Notes: generated from the sequence alone by a model not told the origin. A stretch of DNA of 64,000 bases from Cystobacter fuscus (GCF_002305875.1 NZ_CP022098.1:6882001-6946000); one strand, 5' to 3'. Counted from the first letter of the stretch, positions 8,780 to 16,589 are shown. Numbers and translations are program-made.

Positions 8780-9530
8780 TGCCCGTTTAGAGCTCACCAT
8801 CACTCCGTCTCCGGCCCCCGCCACTTCGAACCGGACGGGCGGGTTTCCCGCATCCGGCTCACCGCGGAGGCGTCCTCCGCCGGGGTTATGCTTCCGTCCT
8901 TCTGGCCGCCGACTTTCGGAGCCATTCGCCCCTACTCCACCGCTGCCAGCCGGGGGCGGATTTCGCCCAGCGGTCCATCTTCATTCGAGGCTCCTGCGGA
9001 TTTCCGGTGGGTCTTGTCATCCCACTCCCGCCTCACCTCTCGTTCCGAATGCCTCCGGCAGGGCCCCTTGGCTCCACGGGCATTACCCCGCTTCCTCGCT
9101 ACTACGGACCCATCTGCCAGGCTCTCGCCTTCACCGCACTTCGCCTCCTCGGCTCGCGCGGCTACCTTGCTTCCGCGGGCTTTCTCCGCGGGGCGAGGAG
9201 CCCTTCCCTGTTTCCATCCATGGCCTTGTTCACGTGCCGCCGCCCTCTACCCCGCCGGGTGGACCCCCCAAGGTCGTCTTCGGGGAGTTTCTGCTGCCTT
9301 CGCCGTCTTTGAGCCAGCTCGGCACCCGGAGTTGACGAGTCACGAGGCCTCTTCCGGGCGTTCACTCTTCGTTGCGGCCCGCGCACTCGCTCACCCCGCT
9401 TTCCGGGGCTTTGTCGGTGGGCTTCACCGCAGGGCTCTCCCCTCTCGGTGCCACCCAAGCTATGCGGTTCGACCTTCTCCCGCTTCGGGACTTTCACCCT
9501 ATGGGTCCATGGACAGCCTCCAGGCATCAC
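8780..9530 (-). mobile_element. Degenerate, ORF-less group II intron
   Basis: Read on the minus strand it starts GTGATGCCTGG at 9530, has GGGTGAAAGTCCCGAAGCGGG in domain I, and the block CGTAGTAGCGAGGAAGCGGG near 9107. Domain V is at 8822-8862 (GAGCCGGATGCGGG then AAACCCGCCCGTCCGGTTC). Only about 250 bases separate the pre-ORF block from domain V, so the reverse transcriptase gene is gone. The 3' end is approximate. A functional RNA could still splice if helped in trans by the 5530-6861 protein. Confidence 0.75.
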
Positions 9531-9583
9531 TCAAAGGACTCGTTCGGGCACCTCGTTTCCTACGAATCGTCTGACCCCCTTCC
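9531..9583 (-). repeat. Inverted repeat, right arm, 5' exon flank of the degenerate intron
   Basis: Reverse complement of the 7753-7805 sequence with about ten changes. The intron begins exactly after the CCTTTGA shared by both arms, so 7753-7805 preserves the target upstream half in unoccupied form. Confidence 0.72.
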
Positions 9584-9668
9584 AGAAGGCCCTCATCGAG
9601 CGGCTCATCCTCGGCTGAGCCCCGGCGGCTCCCGGCGGCCTCTCCCCGCCGGGAGCGTCTCCATCGCA
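9582..9668 (+). pseudogene. Detached 3' end of argF with its terminator
   Basis: The last ~11 codons of argF, its stop and the whole 11-bp terminator hairpin (equivalent to 823-905) are repeated almost unchanged. It abuts the intron flank on the left. On the right the similarity ends 50 bases before the graspetide ligase stop. It cannot encode a protein. Confidence 0.88.
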
Positions 9669-9716
9669 CTCATGGATGAAGTCGCGGCGGACGGGCCCCA
9701 GCGGCACTCTCCTCGG

Positions 9717-10811
9717 CTACTCCAGGGAGAACAGCCGCCGGTCAGGTGTCTTCCCACGAACCCGCTCCGTCAAGGCCGCATAGGCATCAGAGGCCATGAA
9801 AGCCTTCATCGTCACCGCGGTGGGCACGGAGACGTCGTAGTCCGTCCGCCCGCTGGCAAGCATGGCCGTCATCGCCCGCAGCACAGGGTAGTCCGGCACC
9901 ATCTCCTCCACGAACAGGAACTGGCCCGCCTGGTTGACCTCGAGGAAATAGACGTCCCCCTGCCGATCCACCACCAGATCGATGCAACCGAACACCAGGC
10001 CCAGCTCGCGCATCAGCGCGCGCAGCTTGTCCTCGACCGCCGCCGGCAACGAGACCGCTTCGGCGCGCATCGAGGGGTCCTTGCTGTGCGGCCGCCAGTC
10101 GACGTAGCCGTCGCCCGCCGCCTTGCGCAGGCTCATCGCGAAGAAGCGCTCACCCATCACCGTGACGCGCAGATCACACGCCTTCTCGATGTAGCGCTGG
10201 TAGATGCCGGGACAGACGGCGATGGCGGCGGCGGGCAGGTCGCTGCGCTCGTCCAGGAGGGTGACGCCCACCGCGTACTTCTTGCCGCTGTCGCGCTGCT
10301 CCCACTGATGCATCAGGAAGGACTTGAAGACGATCCGCCCCCACTTCTCGCGCAGGGCCTTGACCTGCTCCGCATCGTTGGTCACCAGGGTCTCGGGAAA
10401 GGCCAGGCCGAGCCGGCGGCAGACCTGCAGTTGCACCAGCTTGTTCTCGGCCCGTCGCGCGGCCTCCGCGCGATTCACCCAGAGCGCATCGCCGTAAGCG
10501 CTTTCCAGGGCGAAGAGGTTGCGCTGGAGCAGCTTCCATTCCCAGGTCACGAAGGTCCGATCCGCCTCCGCACACTCCGGCGCGGGATCCTCGAGCCGCC
10601 GATTCCAGATCGCGCCGAAGCGGTCGCCGCCCGCGACCCTGCCCGACAAGTGCTCGCCTCCCGCATCGATGTGAAAGCCATAGCCGGTGTCCGGTCCCGT
10701 CGGCAACGAGGGCGTCCAGAGGGGAACGACGCCTTGCAGACGAAGCGCCCAGTCGAGAGCGGCCGCGTGGGGATCGGTGGTGGGGGCGAGAATCAGCACG
10801 CTGCGCGGCAT
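9717..10811 (-). CDS. MvdD-like ATP-grasp ligase (graspetide macrocyclase)
   Basis: 364 residues from ATG 10811; a GTG at 10832 in the same frame would add seven. ATP-grasp enzymes of this family join Thr/Ser or Lys side chains of a precursor to Asp/Glu carboxylates through acyl phosphates, giving ester or amide crosslinked peptides. Visible features are the N-terminal pre-ATP-grasp part (VLILAPTTDPHAAALDWAL), ENKLVQLQVCRRLGLAFPET, the grasp Lys in GRIVFKSFL, the hinge region YQRYIEKACDLRVTVMG, and the metal-binding CIDLVVDRQGDVYFLEVNQAGQF with the Asp/Glu/Asn set. The start is 71 bases downstream of a 54-residue precursor gene, on the same strand. No protease/transporter gene adjoins. Recognition and length match MvdC/MvdD-family enzymes. 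Confidence 0.87.
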   Translation of the reverse strand: MPRSVLILAPTTDPHAAALDWALRLQGVVPLWTPSLPTGPDTGYGFHIDAGGEHLSGRVAGGDRFGAIWNRRLEDPAPECAEADRTFVTWEWKLLQRNLFALESAYGDALWVNRAEAARRAENKLVQLQVCRRLGLAFPETLVTNDAEQVKALREKWGRIVFKSFLMHQWEQRDSGKKYAVGVTLLDERSDLPAAAIAVCPGIYQRYIEKACDLRVTVMGERFFAMSLRKAAGDGYVDWRPHSKDPSMRAEAVSLPAAVEDKLRALMRELGLVFGCIDLVVDRQGDVYFLEVNQAGQFLFVEEMVPDYPVLRAMTAMLASGRTDYDVSVPTAVTMKAFMASDAYAALTERVRGKTPDRRLFSLE

Positions 10812-10831
10812 GGACAGGTCCAGAAAGCACA

Positions 10832-10852
10832 CGCCCCGCGGGAAGCGGGGCG
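10832..10852 (-). terminator. Hairpin between graspetide precursor and ligase
   Basis: CGCCCCGC, loop GGGAA, GCGGGGCG: a perfect 8-bp stem in the gap between the precursor stop (10883) and the ligase start (10811). It could attenuate read-through and keep precursor mRNA in excess. No T-tract, so function is inferred. Confidence 0.5.
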
Positions 10853-10882
10853 CGCACGAGCTCGAGATGGGATGGATCCTGC

Positions 10883-11047
10883 TCAGTCCAGGGCGCTGAT
10901 CTCCGGCTCGGGCTGGTCGGGATCGGTATAGACCGTCTTGAACAGGCTACCGTCCTGCTGGTCCTGCTCGGACAGAGTGACTTCGCACGCGGTCATGCGC
11001 GCAAACGGCCGCACGGCTTCGGAAGACTGCGAGACATTGCTGTTCAT
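10883..11047 (-). CDS. Graspetide precursor peptide
   Basis: 54 residues from ATG 11047, with AGAGGAG about eight bases upstream; the longer upstream frame has no such site. The leader contains VRPFARMTACEV, reminiscent of the PFFARFL helix that microviridin ligases recognise. The C-terminal end FKTVYTDPDQPEPEISALD pairs two Thr (38, 41) with a run of acidic residues (Asp42, Asp44, Glu47, Glu49), the composition expected of a core crosslinked by omega-ester bonds. It is immediately followed by the ATP-grasp gene. The core does not match the microviridin TxKYPSDW or plesiocin TTxxxxEE patterns. The leader/core boundary is a guess. Confidence 0.8.
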   Translation of the reverse strand: MNSNVSQSSEAVRPFARMTACEVTLSEQDQQDGSLFKTVYTDPDQPEPEISALD

Positions 11048-11704
11048 CGCCACGACTCCTCTGCTTGGGATGTGCACTGCCCCACGCGAGCCCGTCGCGC
11101 GAAGGCGGCCCACACCGTACTCCCATCCTCGGCGGATTTCAATTCTCTGGGTCCCACGGCTCTCCGAGGAATGCGCAGAACACGATGGGTTGGATGGCGC
11201 CCATGGAAACCTCATCCGGCAGGGGGGGTCGATGACCTTCACGGCGTACGCTCCGGCAGCGTAACACAGTTTCATCATTGCCCCGCACTCAGGCGCCCTC
11301 GATGTGGATGCTCGCCCGGCTCATGACAGGGTCCACCGTCATGTGGTGCCACGCCACCGGGTCGAGGTGGGCCAGTGGCTCGGGCTCGGCGCGCGGGCCC
11401 GCGTCCTCCAGCCACATGGATGCTCTTCCGGCGGCACGGCGCGAGCCGCATCTCGCGAGAGGAGCGCGTCGCGGGTGGAGTGAACGCGGCGGTCGGTGTT
11501 TGACACCTCCTCGTGGGAAGGAGCGGGCACATGGCCCGAGGAATGTGAAGTGTTGGCCCTGAACCAACCAACCGTTCAACCCGTCGATAGCCCCTCTCTG
11601 TTCAAAAGGAATTTCCGCGTGAAGTATAGATGCGACGAATGCCGTGCGCCCGTCGCATGGCGCTCGCGAATTCGACGACTCTTCACGCGGAGACCCAACT
11701 GACA
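11048..11704. other. Intergenic region between the graspetide locus and the protease
   Basis: Should hold the divergent promoters of the precursor (leftward) and the metalloprotease (rightward). A minus-strand frame ending at 11289 reads MWLEDAGPRAEPEPLAHLD then ends MSRASIHIEGA and may be the last ~45 codons of a lost gene; I do not recognise it. Nothing else stands out. Confidence 0.35.
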
Positions 11705-13615
11705 ATGAAGCCCGGTGTGTCTAACAATATTTTGGATTGGATGTCCTTCAGGCGTACGCAGAAAGCCATCGCGCTTGCCTGCTTCGCCGCAGGCTCAGCA
11801 GGAGTGATTGGCACCGGGTGCTCGAATGAGTTCGTGGACGTCGGAAGCGGCGAAGAGGTAGGCAGCACGGCCAGAAGCTTCGAGGAATTCAAGGCGGGCG
11901 TGTACCGCGAGCTCGAGACGGGGGTGTATATCGTTGATGGTGATACGGCATTGGAATCCGAGAAACAGCTCGAAGAATTCTTCATGCTTCACCGGCAGGG
12001 CGGAGCGCTGACCGTCAATCAGGTCAATGGAGCGGACGACCGCTGGAACGACACGCAAAAAGTGAACCTCACCTACTGCGTGAGCACCGCGTTTGGCGCC
12101 AACTACAACGCCGTCGTCCAGGCCATGGCGAGCGCCTCCGCGGCCTGGCAATCGGTGGCGAATGTGCGGTTCATCTACGCGAGCAGTCACGATGTGAATT
12201 GCAATGCGGGCAGTGACAACGTCGTGTTCGATGTCAGCCCCACCAGCGGGCAGCCCTATCTCGCCCGCGCGTTCTTCCCGAGTTACGCTCGGGCGAATCG
12301 CAATGTGCTCATCGACGCGAGTTCATTCGGCACTATTGCGCCCTATACCCTGACCGGCATCTTGAGACATGAACTGGGGCATACGCTCGGTTTCCGGCAC
12401 GAGCATACGCGTCCAGAAGCGGGGGCCTGCTTCGAGAACAACGGGTGGCGCCCCCTGACGACCTACGACTCGGCCTCGGTCATGCACTACCCACAGTGCA
12501 ACGGGAGCAACCGGAGCGATCTCGTCTTGACGGCAAAGGATCAATGCGGTGCGGCCTCGCTCTACGGCGGCAGAGGTGACATCGCGCTTTCGCCCACCCG
12601 CGTCTGGCTGAGTGGCGCAGGCAATTGGAGCTGGGCCAGCAGCAAGATCGTCGCGGGTGACTTCACGGGCGACGGCAAGGCCGACCTGGCCGCCTTCTAT
12701 GACTATGGGAATGCGAACACCGGCCTCTGGCTCTTCCCGTCGACCGGGACGGGCTTCGCCTCCCCCACCCGCCCCTGGCTGAGTGGCGCGGGCAATTGGA
12801 GCTGGGCCAGCAGCAAGATCGTCGCGGGCGACTTCACGGGCGACGGCAAGGCCGACCTGGCCGCCTTCTATGACTATGGGAATGCGAACACCGGCCTCTG
12901 GCTCTTCCCGTCGACCGGGACGGGCTTCGCCTCCCCCACCCGCGTCTGGCTGAGTGGTGCAGGCAATTGGAGCTGGGCCAGCAGCAAGCCCGTCGCGGGT
13001 GACTTCACGGGCGACGGCAAGGCCGACCTGGCCGCCCTCTATGACTATGGGAATGCGAACACCGGCCTCTGGCTCTTCCCGTCGACCGGGACGGGCTTCG
13101 CCTCCCCCACCCGCCCCTGGCTGAGTGGCGCGGGCAATTGGGGCTGGGCCAGCAGCGAACCCGTCGCGGGTGACTTCACGGGCGACGGCAAGGCCGACCT
13201 GGCCGCCTTCTATGACTATGGGAATGCGAACACTGGCCTCTGGCTCTTCCCGTCGACCGGGACGGGCTTCGCCTCCCCCACTCGCCCCTGGCTGAGTGGC
13301 GCGGGCAATTGGAGCTGGGCCAGCAGCAAGCCCGTCGCGGGTGACTTCACGGGCGACGGCAAGGCCGACCTGGCCGCCCTCTATGACTATGGGAATGCGA
13401 ACACCGGCCTCTGGCTCTTCCCGTCGGCCGGGACGGGCTTCGCCTCCCCCACCCGCCCCTGGCTGAGTGGTGCAGGCAATTGGAGCTGGGCCGGCAGCAA
13501 GCCTGTCGCGGGTGACTTCACGGGCGATGGCAAGGCCGACCTGGCGACCTTCTATGACTACGGGAATGCAAACACCGGCATCTGGCTCTTCCCGTCGGCT
13601 GTCTCCTGCCCCTGA
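11705..13615 (+). CDS. Astacin-like metalloprotease lipoprotein with six VCBS-type repeats
   Basis: 636 residues. The start at 11705 follows GGAGAC; ATG 11741 is an alternative. A lipoprotein signal ends at VIGTGCSNE (lipobox Cys), so the protein is membrane-anchored or surface-exposed. The catalytic domain, roughly residues 90-290, has the zinc site HELGHTLGFRHEHTR and the Met-turn SVMHYPQ, both of metzincin/astacin type. Then six 57-residue repeats, each with GDFTGDGKADL (Ca-binding FG-GAP/VCBS motif), probably form a beta-propeller-like adhesion module. The repeats are near-identical even at DNA level. Likely role: predatory or matrix protein digestion; the substrate is not readable. Confidence 0.88.
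   Translation: MKPGVSNNILDWMSFRRTQKAIALACFAAGSAGVIGTGCSNEFVDVGSGEEVGSTARSFEEFKAGVYRELETGVYIVDGDTALESEKQLEEFFMLHRQGGALTVNQVNGADDRWNDTQKVNLTYCVSTAFGANYNAVVQAMASASAAWQSVANVRFIYASSHDVNCNAGSDNVVFDVSPTSGQPYLARAFFPSYARANRNVLIDASSFGTIAPYTLTGILRHELGHTLGFRHEHTRPEAGACFENNGWRPLTTYDSASVMHYPQCNGSNRSDLVLTAKDQCGAASLYGGRGDIALSPTRVWLSGAGNWSWASSKIVAGDFTGDGKADLAAFYDYGNANTGLWLFPSTGTGFASPTRPWLSGAGNWSWASSKIVAGDFTGDGKADLAAFYDYGNANTGLWLFPSTGTGFASPTRVWLSGAGNWSWASSKPVAGDFTGDGKADLAALYDYGNANTGLWLFPSTGTGFASPTRPWLSGAGNWGWASSEPVAGDFTGDGKADLAAFYDYGNANTGLWLFPSTGTGFASPTRPWLSGAGNWSWASSKPVAGDFTGDGKADLAALYDYGNANTGLWLFPSAGTGFASPTRPWLSGAGNWSWAGSKPVAGDFTGDGKADLATFYDYGNANTGIWLFPSAVSCP
12602..13612 (+). repeat. Six near-identical 171-bp tandem repeats inside the protease gene
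   Basis: Units start at about 12602, 12773, 12944, 13115, 13286 and 13457. They differ at only a few positions, mainly at AAGATC/AAGCCC/GAACCC and ACC/GCC sites. Such identity implies recent expansion or gene conversion, so copy number probably varies between strains. Confidence 0.93.
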
Positions 13616-13712
13616 CACCCGCGAGCCATCGAGGTGTTGTAGGAAAGAGCCAGCGCCGCTCCACAGAAGGAGGCGGCGCGGCGCCAGTCCCGGGCGACGC
13701 CCTGGCCGTCGT

Positions 13713-13774
13713 AACTCCGCCAAGCCCGCTCTGGGGAGAGTGCCAAGCGGCAGGTTCGATTCCCGCCGCGTCCA
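13713..13774 (+). other. tRNA/tmRNA 3'-end-like remnant (d)
   Basis: GCAGG-TTCGATT-CCCGC then CGCGTCCA, preceded by a block matching the one before remnant (a). Beyond it AACCCGCTGCTTTGAGCC..CGCTCCT also mirrors the sequence after (a), so (a) and (d) are ends of duplicated blocks that each lead into an Imm26 gene. Confidence 0.6.
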
Positions 13775-13822
13775 TGAAGAACAACCCGCTGCTTTGAGCC
13801 GCGTCCGCTCCTATGCGCGTGC

Positions 13823-14278
13823 CTATTTCAGGCGCACCCTCAAGCGCTCCACGTCATCGTTGGGCCGCCCCATGAAGGTGTCGAGCAGGCGTTGCTCGAC
13901 TCCCACCTCTTCCCAGACAGCCGAGCGCTCAAGTCCGACACACTCCTGGGGCTCCGCGCGCCTCGAATTGCCGACGGTGTCGAAGATCGTGCAGTCGCGG
14001 AAGTTCCCAATGTCCTGCATGAACTGGACGATCGGTTGGGAAAACTGCTCCTCCAGTTCTCTCCACCCAATGAGTTCCCACGCCCTCTCCTCCATATGTC
14101 GGACCATGATCTTGAAAAGGATGGGCTTCGAGGCAATCCGATCCAGATCTGAATCTGGAGTATCGGTCCTGTAATCATAATAAGCATCATGCGGCAGTTT
14201 GAGCACCCTGCCGTAACCGAAAGAACCGTCGTCAAGGGGGGTTCTCAAGAACGAGCCCGGTTTGTAGATTCGCGGCAT
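13823..14278 (-). CDS. Imm26-like immunity protein (copy 2)
   Basis: 151 residues from ATG 14278, three bases beyond the stop of a toxin remnant. The sequence PRIYKPGSFLRTPLDDGSFG and DLDRIASKPILFK match copy 1 at 1546; the two proteins are roughly 60-65% identical by eye and end alike (VRLK). Because its toxin partner has been reduced to about 29 codons, this is an orphan immunity gene that could still protect against the copy-1 toxin or a rival's version. The longer in-frame extension upstream belongs to an unrelated fused fragment. Confidence 0.72.
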   Translation of the reverse strand: MPRIYKPGSFLRTPLDDGSFGYGRVLKLPHDAYYDYRTDTPDSDLDRIASKPILFKIMVRHMEERAWELIGWRELEEQFSQPIVQFMQDIGNFRDCTIFDTVGNSRRAEPQECVGLERSAVWEEVGVEQRLLDTFMGRPNDDVERLRVRLK

Positions 14279-14280
14279 CC

Positions 14281-14370
14281 CTAGTATCCCGTGTAAGGTT
14301 GAAGTTGGCCCCACGACTCTGTCGCGGCGGCGTGGAACCTTCTGCCTTGTGGATTCTCCTTCGCCACGCC
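14281..14370 (-). pseudogene. Residual C-terminal tail of a lipoprotein toxin
   Basis: In the frame ending at 14281 the minus strand reads GVAKENPQGRRFHAAATESW then GQLQPYTGY and stop. This is the counterpart of the tail at 2013-2100. Everything upstream of these ~29 codons is replaced by a SnoaL-like fragment, so the toxin is dead. Confidence 0.75.
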
Positions 14371-14521
14371 CGGCCAGGCCGAGCGGCCGGTCGTTGTGGC
14401 GCACGTCGTCGTCGACGAACTCGCCCAGACCTGCCAGCTCCCGCCGGTTGAGGCAGTCGAGGTAACGCCGGTAGAGGGCGGGAAGATCGGGGGCGGTCAA
14501 GGCGGTCGCCTCGTCGGGCAT
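14369..14521 (-). pseudogene. N-terminal fragment of a SnoaL-like protein
   Basis: About 51 residues (LPALYRRYLDCLNRRELAGL..FVDDDVRHNDRPLGLAG) look like the start of a SnoaL-like/ester-cyclase fold protein. The rest is lost where the toxin tail begins. The IS element ends ten bases upstream of its ATG, so the promoter is displaced as well. Confidence 0.5.
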
Positions 14522-14530
14522 GGCGGCACC

Positions 14531-16284
14531 CTAGAACACCGACCGATTTGATTTTTTAGTAAAATCAGGGATTTACGTGAGGGGATGGACAACAGGGGCT
14601 GAATTTGATCAGGTCGGCACATGACCTTAGCCGTCAGTCCGCCGAAGGTGACCGGAGAGATAGCTCGATGGACTCCTCCGCGGGAGTTGAACGAGCAAGA
14701 GCAACAGATTGTCGAACGGATGAGCCGTAACGGCAAGCTGTTCGCTTTTCTGCGTCTGAATCGGCACAAGCTGATGGATGAGGCTTTTCAGGCGGAACTG
14801 GCCTCCATGTACCGCCAGACAGGAGCAGGGAAAGTGGCTATAGCACCCGGGCTGATGGCAATGGCAATACTCTTACAGGGATACATGGGAGTGTCGGATG
14901 CCACCCTGGTGGAACTGACGGTCTTCGACTTGAGAGTGCAGATGGTGTTGGGCTGGTTGGGTCACAGCGAGCCGGCGTTCTCCCAGGGCTCGTTGTATGA
15001 GTTTCGTCAGCGGCTGATGAGAAACCAAATGGACCGGCGCCTCCTGGAGAAGACAGTCGAGGTGGCGCGGGAACAGAAAGAGTTCGGTGAGCGAAAGCTC
15101 AAGACGCTGTTGCGAGTGGCGATTGACTCAAAGCCACTGGAGGGAGCTGGCCGGGTAGAGGACACCATCAACCTGGTAGGACACGCAGCGCGCAAGGTGA
15201 TGATGTGCGTGGCGAAGCTGCTGGGATGTTCCAAGCAGCAGGCCTGCCGAGAGGCGGGTATTCCCTTGTTGTTGGAAAAAAGTATCAAGAAGGGATTGGA
15301 TGTGGACTGGAGCGAAGCGGGGCAGAAAAAGAAAGCGCTGCAAGCCCTGCTCGAGCAAGTGGAAAGCATGCTGTCCTGGCTAAGAAAGAATCTGGCAGAG
15401 GAGATGGAAGAGGAGCCTTTGAGGGAACACGTTCAGACTCTCGAGCAGATTCGCAAGCAGGACCTGGAGCCGGACCCAGAAGGAGGAGGTGTCCGCGTTC
15501 GCCAGCAAGTGGCGGAAGAGAGACGAGTGTCGGTAGAAGATGGGGAGATGCGTCATGGACGCAAGAGCAAAAGCAAGCGCTTCAACGGATTCAAGCAGCA
15601 TGTGGCCACGGCGCTGGACGAAGAACTCATCCTGGCATGTGCTGTGACGCCCGCCAACCGACCTGAAGCGGAGGCAACACCGGCGCTTGAGAAGGACATG
15701 GAGAAGCAAGGAGTGAAGATTGACGAGTTACACATAGACCGGGGGTATATCAACAGCAGTATCGTGGACAGCGTGCTCGAGGAGGGAGGGGAAGTGCTGA
15801 GCAAGCCGTGGAAGGCACGCAATGGGGAGTTGTTCGCGAAGTCAGACTTCAAAATAGATATGCGAAGCCGGACCATCACGTGTCCGGAGGGGAAGACAAT
15901 GCGCTTCGAACTGGGAAAGACAGTCGAATTCGCGACAAAGGACTGTGAGACTTGTCCATTGCGCGAGAAATGTACACAAGCCCAGATAGGACAAGGACGG
16001 ACTGTGGCAATCAGTGAAGATGAAGCGCTCCAGCACAAGTTGCGCAAATTAATGAAGACACCTGCTGGGCGAGAGCGACTCAGGAAGCGAGTAGGGGTGG
16101 AACATCGACAAGCCCATATAGCGCGACGACAGGGGCGTCGTGCGCGCTATCGGGGCGTGCGTAAGAACGTCTTTGATCTACGACGTGCGGCCAGCATCCA
16201 GAATTTGGAGACATGGCAACGCCATCTAGAGTTGTCCCAGCAGCAGGTGGGATGATGTGGTTTTTAAATCGGTCGGTGTTCTAG
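14531..16284 (+). mobile_element. IS1182-family insertion sequence
   Basis: 1754 bp with perfect 19-base terminal inverted repeats (CTAGAACACCGACCGATTT at 14531-14549 and its complement at 16266-16284) around one transposase gene. CACC flanks both ends (14527-14530 and 16285-16288), and the outermost CTAG is itself a palindrome. The 4-bp target duplication is therefore either CACC or CTAG. The element is complete and probably active. Confidence 0.92.
14621..16255 (+). CDS. IS1182-family transposase
   Basis: 544 residues. It has the N-terminal DUF772-type region (MAMAILLQGYMGVSDATLVE..GWLG..AFSQGSLYEFRQRL), an RNase H-like DDE core with AIDSKPLEGAG (first Asp), LHIDRGYINSS (second Asp), and a C-terminal zinc-type cluster CETCPLREKCTQ. 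A closing YRGVRKNVFDLRRAA..NLE motif is typical of IS1182. Its codon use is less GC-rich than its neighbours. No frameshift is visible, and the gene lies between intact inverted repeats. Confidence 0.95.
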   Translation: MTLAVSPPKVTGEIARWTPPRELNEQEQQIVERMSRNGKLFAFLRLNRHKLMDEAFQAELASMYRQTGAGKVAIAPGLMAMAILLQGYMGVSDATLVELTVFDLRVQMVLGWLGHSEPAFSQGSLYEFRQRLMRNQMDRRLLEKTVEVAREQKEFGERKLKTLLRVAIDSKPLEGAGRVEDTINLVGHAARKVMMCVAKLLGCSKQQACREAGIPLLLEKSIKKGLDVDWSEAGQKKKALQALLEQVESMLSWLRKNLAEEMEEEPLREHVQTLEQIRKQDLEPDPEGGGVRVRQQVAEERRVSVEDGEMRHGRKSKSKRFNGFKQHVATALDEELILACAVTPANRPEAEATPALEKDMEKQGVKIDELHIDRGYINSSIVDSVLEEGGEVLSKPWKARNGELFAKSDFKIDMRSRTITCPEGKTMRFELGKTVEFATKDCETCPLREKCTQAQIGQGRTVAISEDEALQHKLRKLMKTPAGRERLRKRVGVEHRQAHIARRQGRRARYRGVRKNVFDLRRAASIQNLETWQRHLELSQQQVG

Positions 16285-16346
16285 CACCAGGCCGCAGCCG
16301 GAAAGGACGGCGTCAGCGACCATGACAGGAAGGAGCGCTTCGCGCG

Positions 16347-16583
16347 TCAGGTGTGGCCTGCGGAGCGATGAAGGATGGCTTGGCGGACGAACACGGGCGC
16401 GAACAGCTCGACGGAGTACGGCACCGCCACCTCGCCGCTGGTGCGGACGCGCACGAGGAACGGGCCTCCGCACTCGGCGCGAAGCAGGCACACCTCGCCC
16501 GGTTGCCGCTGGTCGAGGTCACCGGGGGCGCTCAGCGGGAGCGGGTCGCCCTCGGAGCCGAAGAGTTCCACCTCCAGCCGTGA
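16347..16583 (-). pseudogene. Truncated copy of the 25349 lipoprotein gene
   Basis: About 235 bases match 25319-25545 at near 88% by eye. The frame reads PGDLDQRQPGEVCLLRAE..FLVRVRTSGEVAVPYSVELF, the C-terminal third of that lipoprotein. The stop codon has changed (TCA to TTG on the plus strand), so the frame runs on into QAILHRSAGHT. No signal sequence or start remains. Confidence 0.8.
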
Positions 16584-16589
16584 GAGCCC

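Noticed and set aside
8888-9574. Plus-strand frames of 100-230 codons in the 8.9-9.6 kb region
   Set aside because: They are antisense to the degenerate group II intron RNA and show no protein-family features.
11289-11440. Minus-strand frame ending MSRASIHIEGA as a gene
   Set aside because: No plausible start or upstream body; at most a remnant, so it is mentioned only within the intergenic entry.
12602-13612. Tandem repeats considered as a CRISPR array
   Set aside because: The units are 171 bp, in frame, lack unique spacers and encode VCBS repeats.
961-13774. The four T-arm sequences as functional tRNA genes
   Set aside because: None has an upstream anticodon arm, D arm or matching 5' acceptor strand.
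14279-14521. A 232-codon fusion of SnoaL-like and Imm26 sequence as one protein
   Set aside because: The middle part is out-of-frame translation of the toxin tail, and Imm26 has its own start at 14278 as in copy 1.
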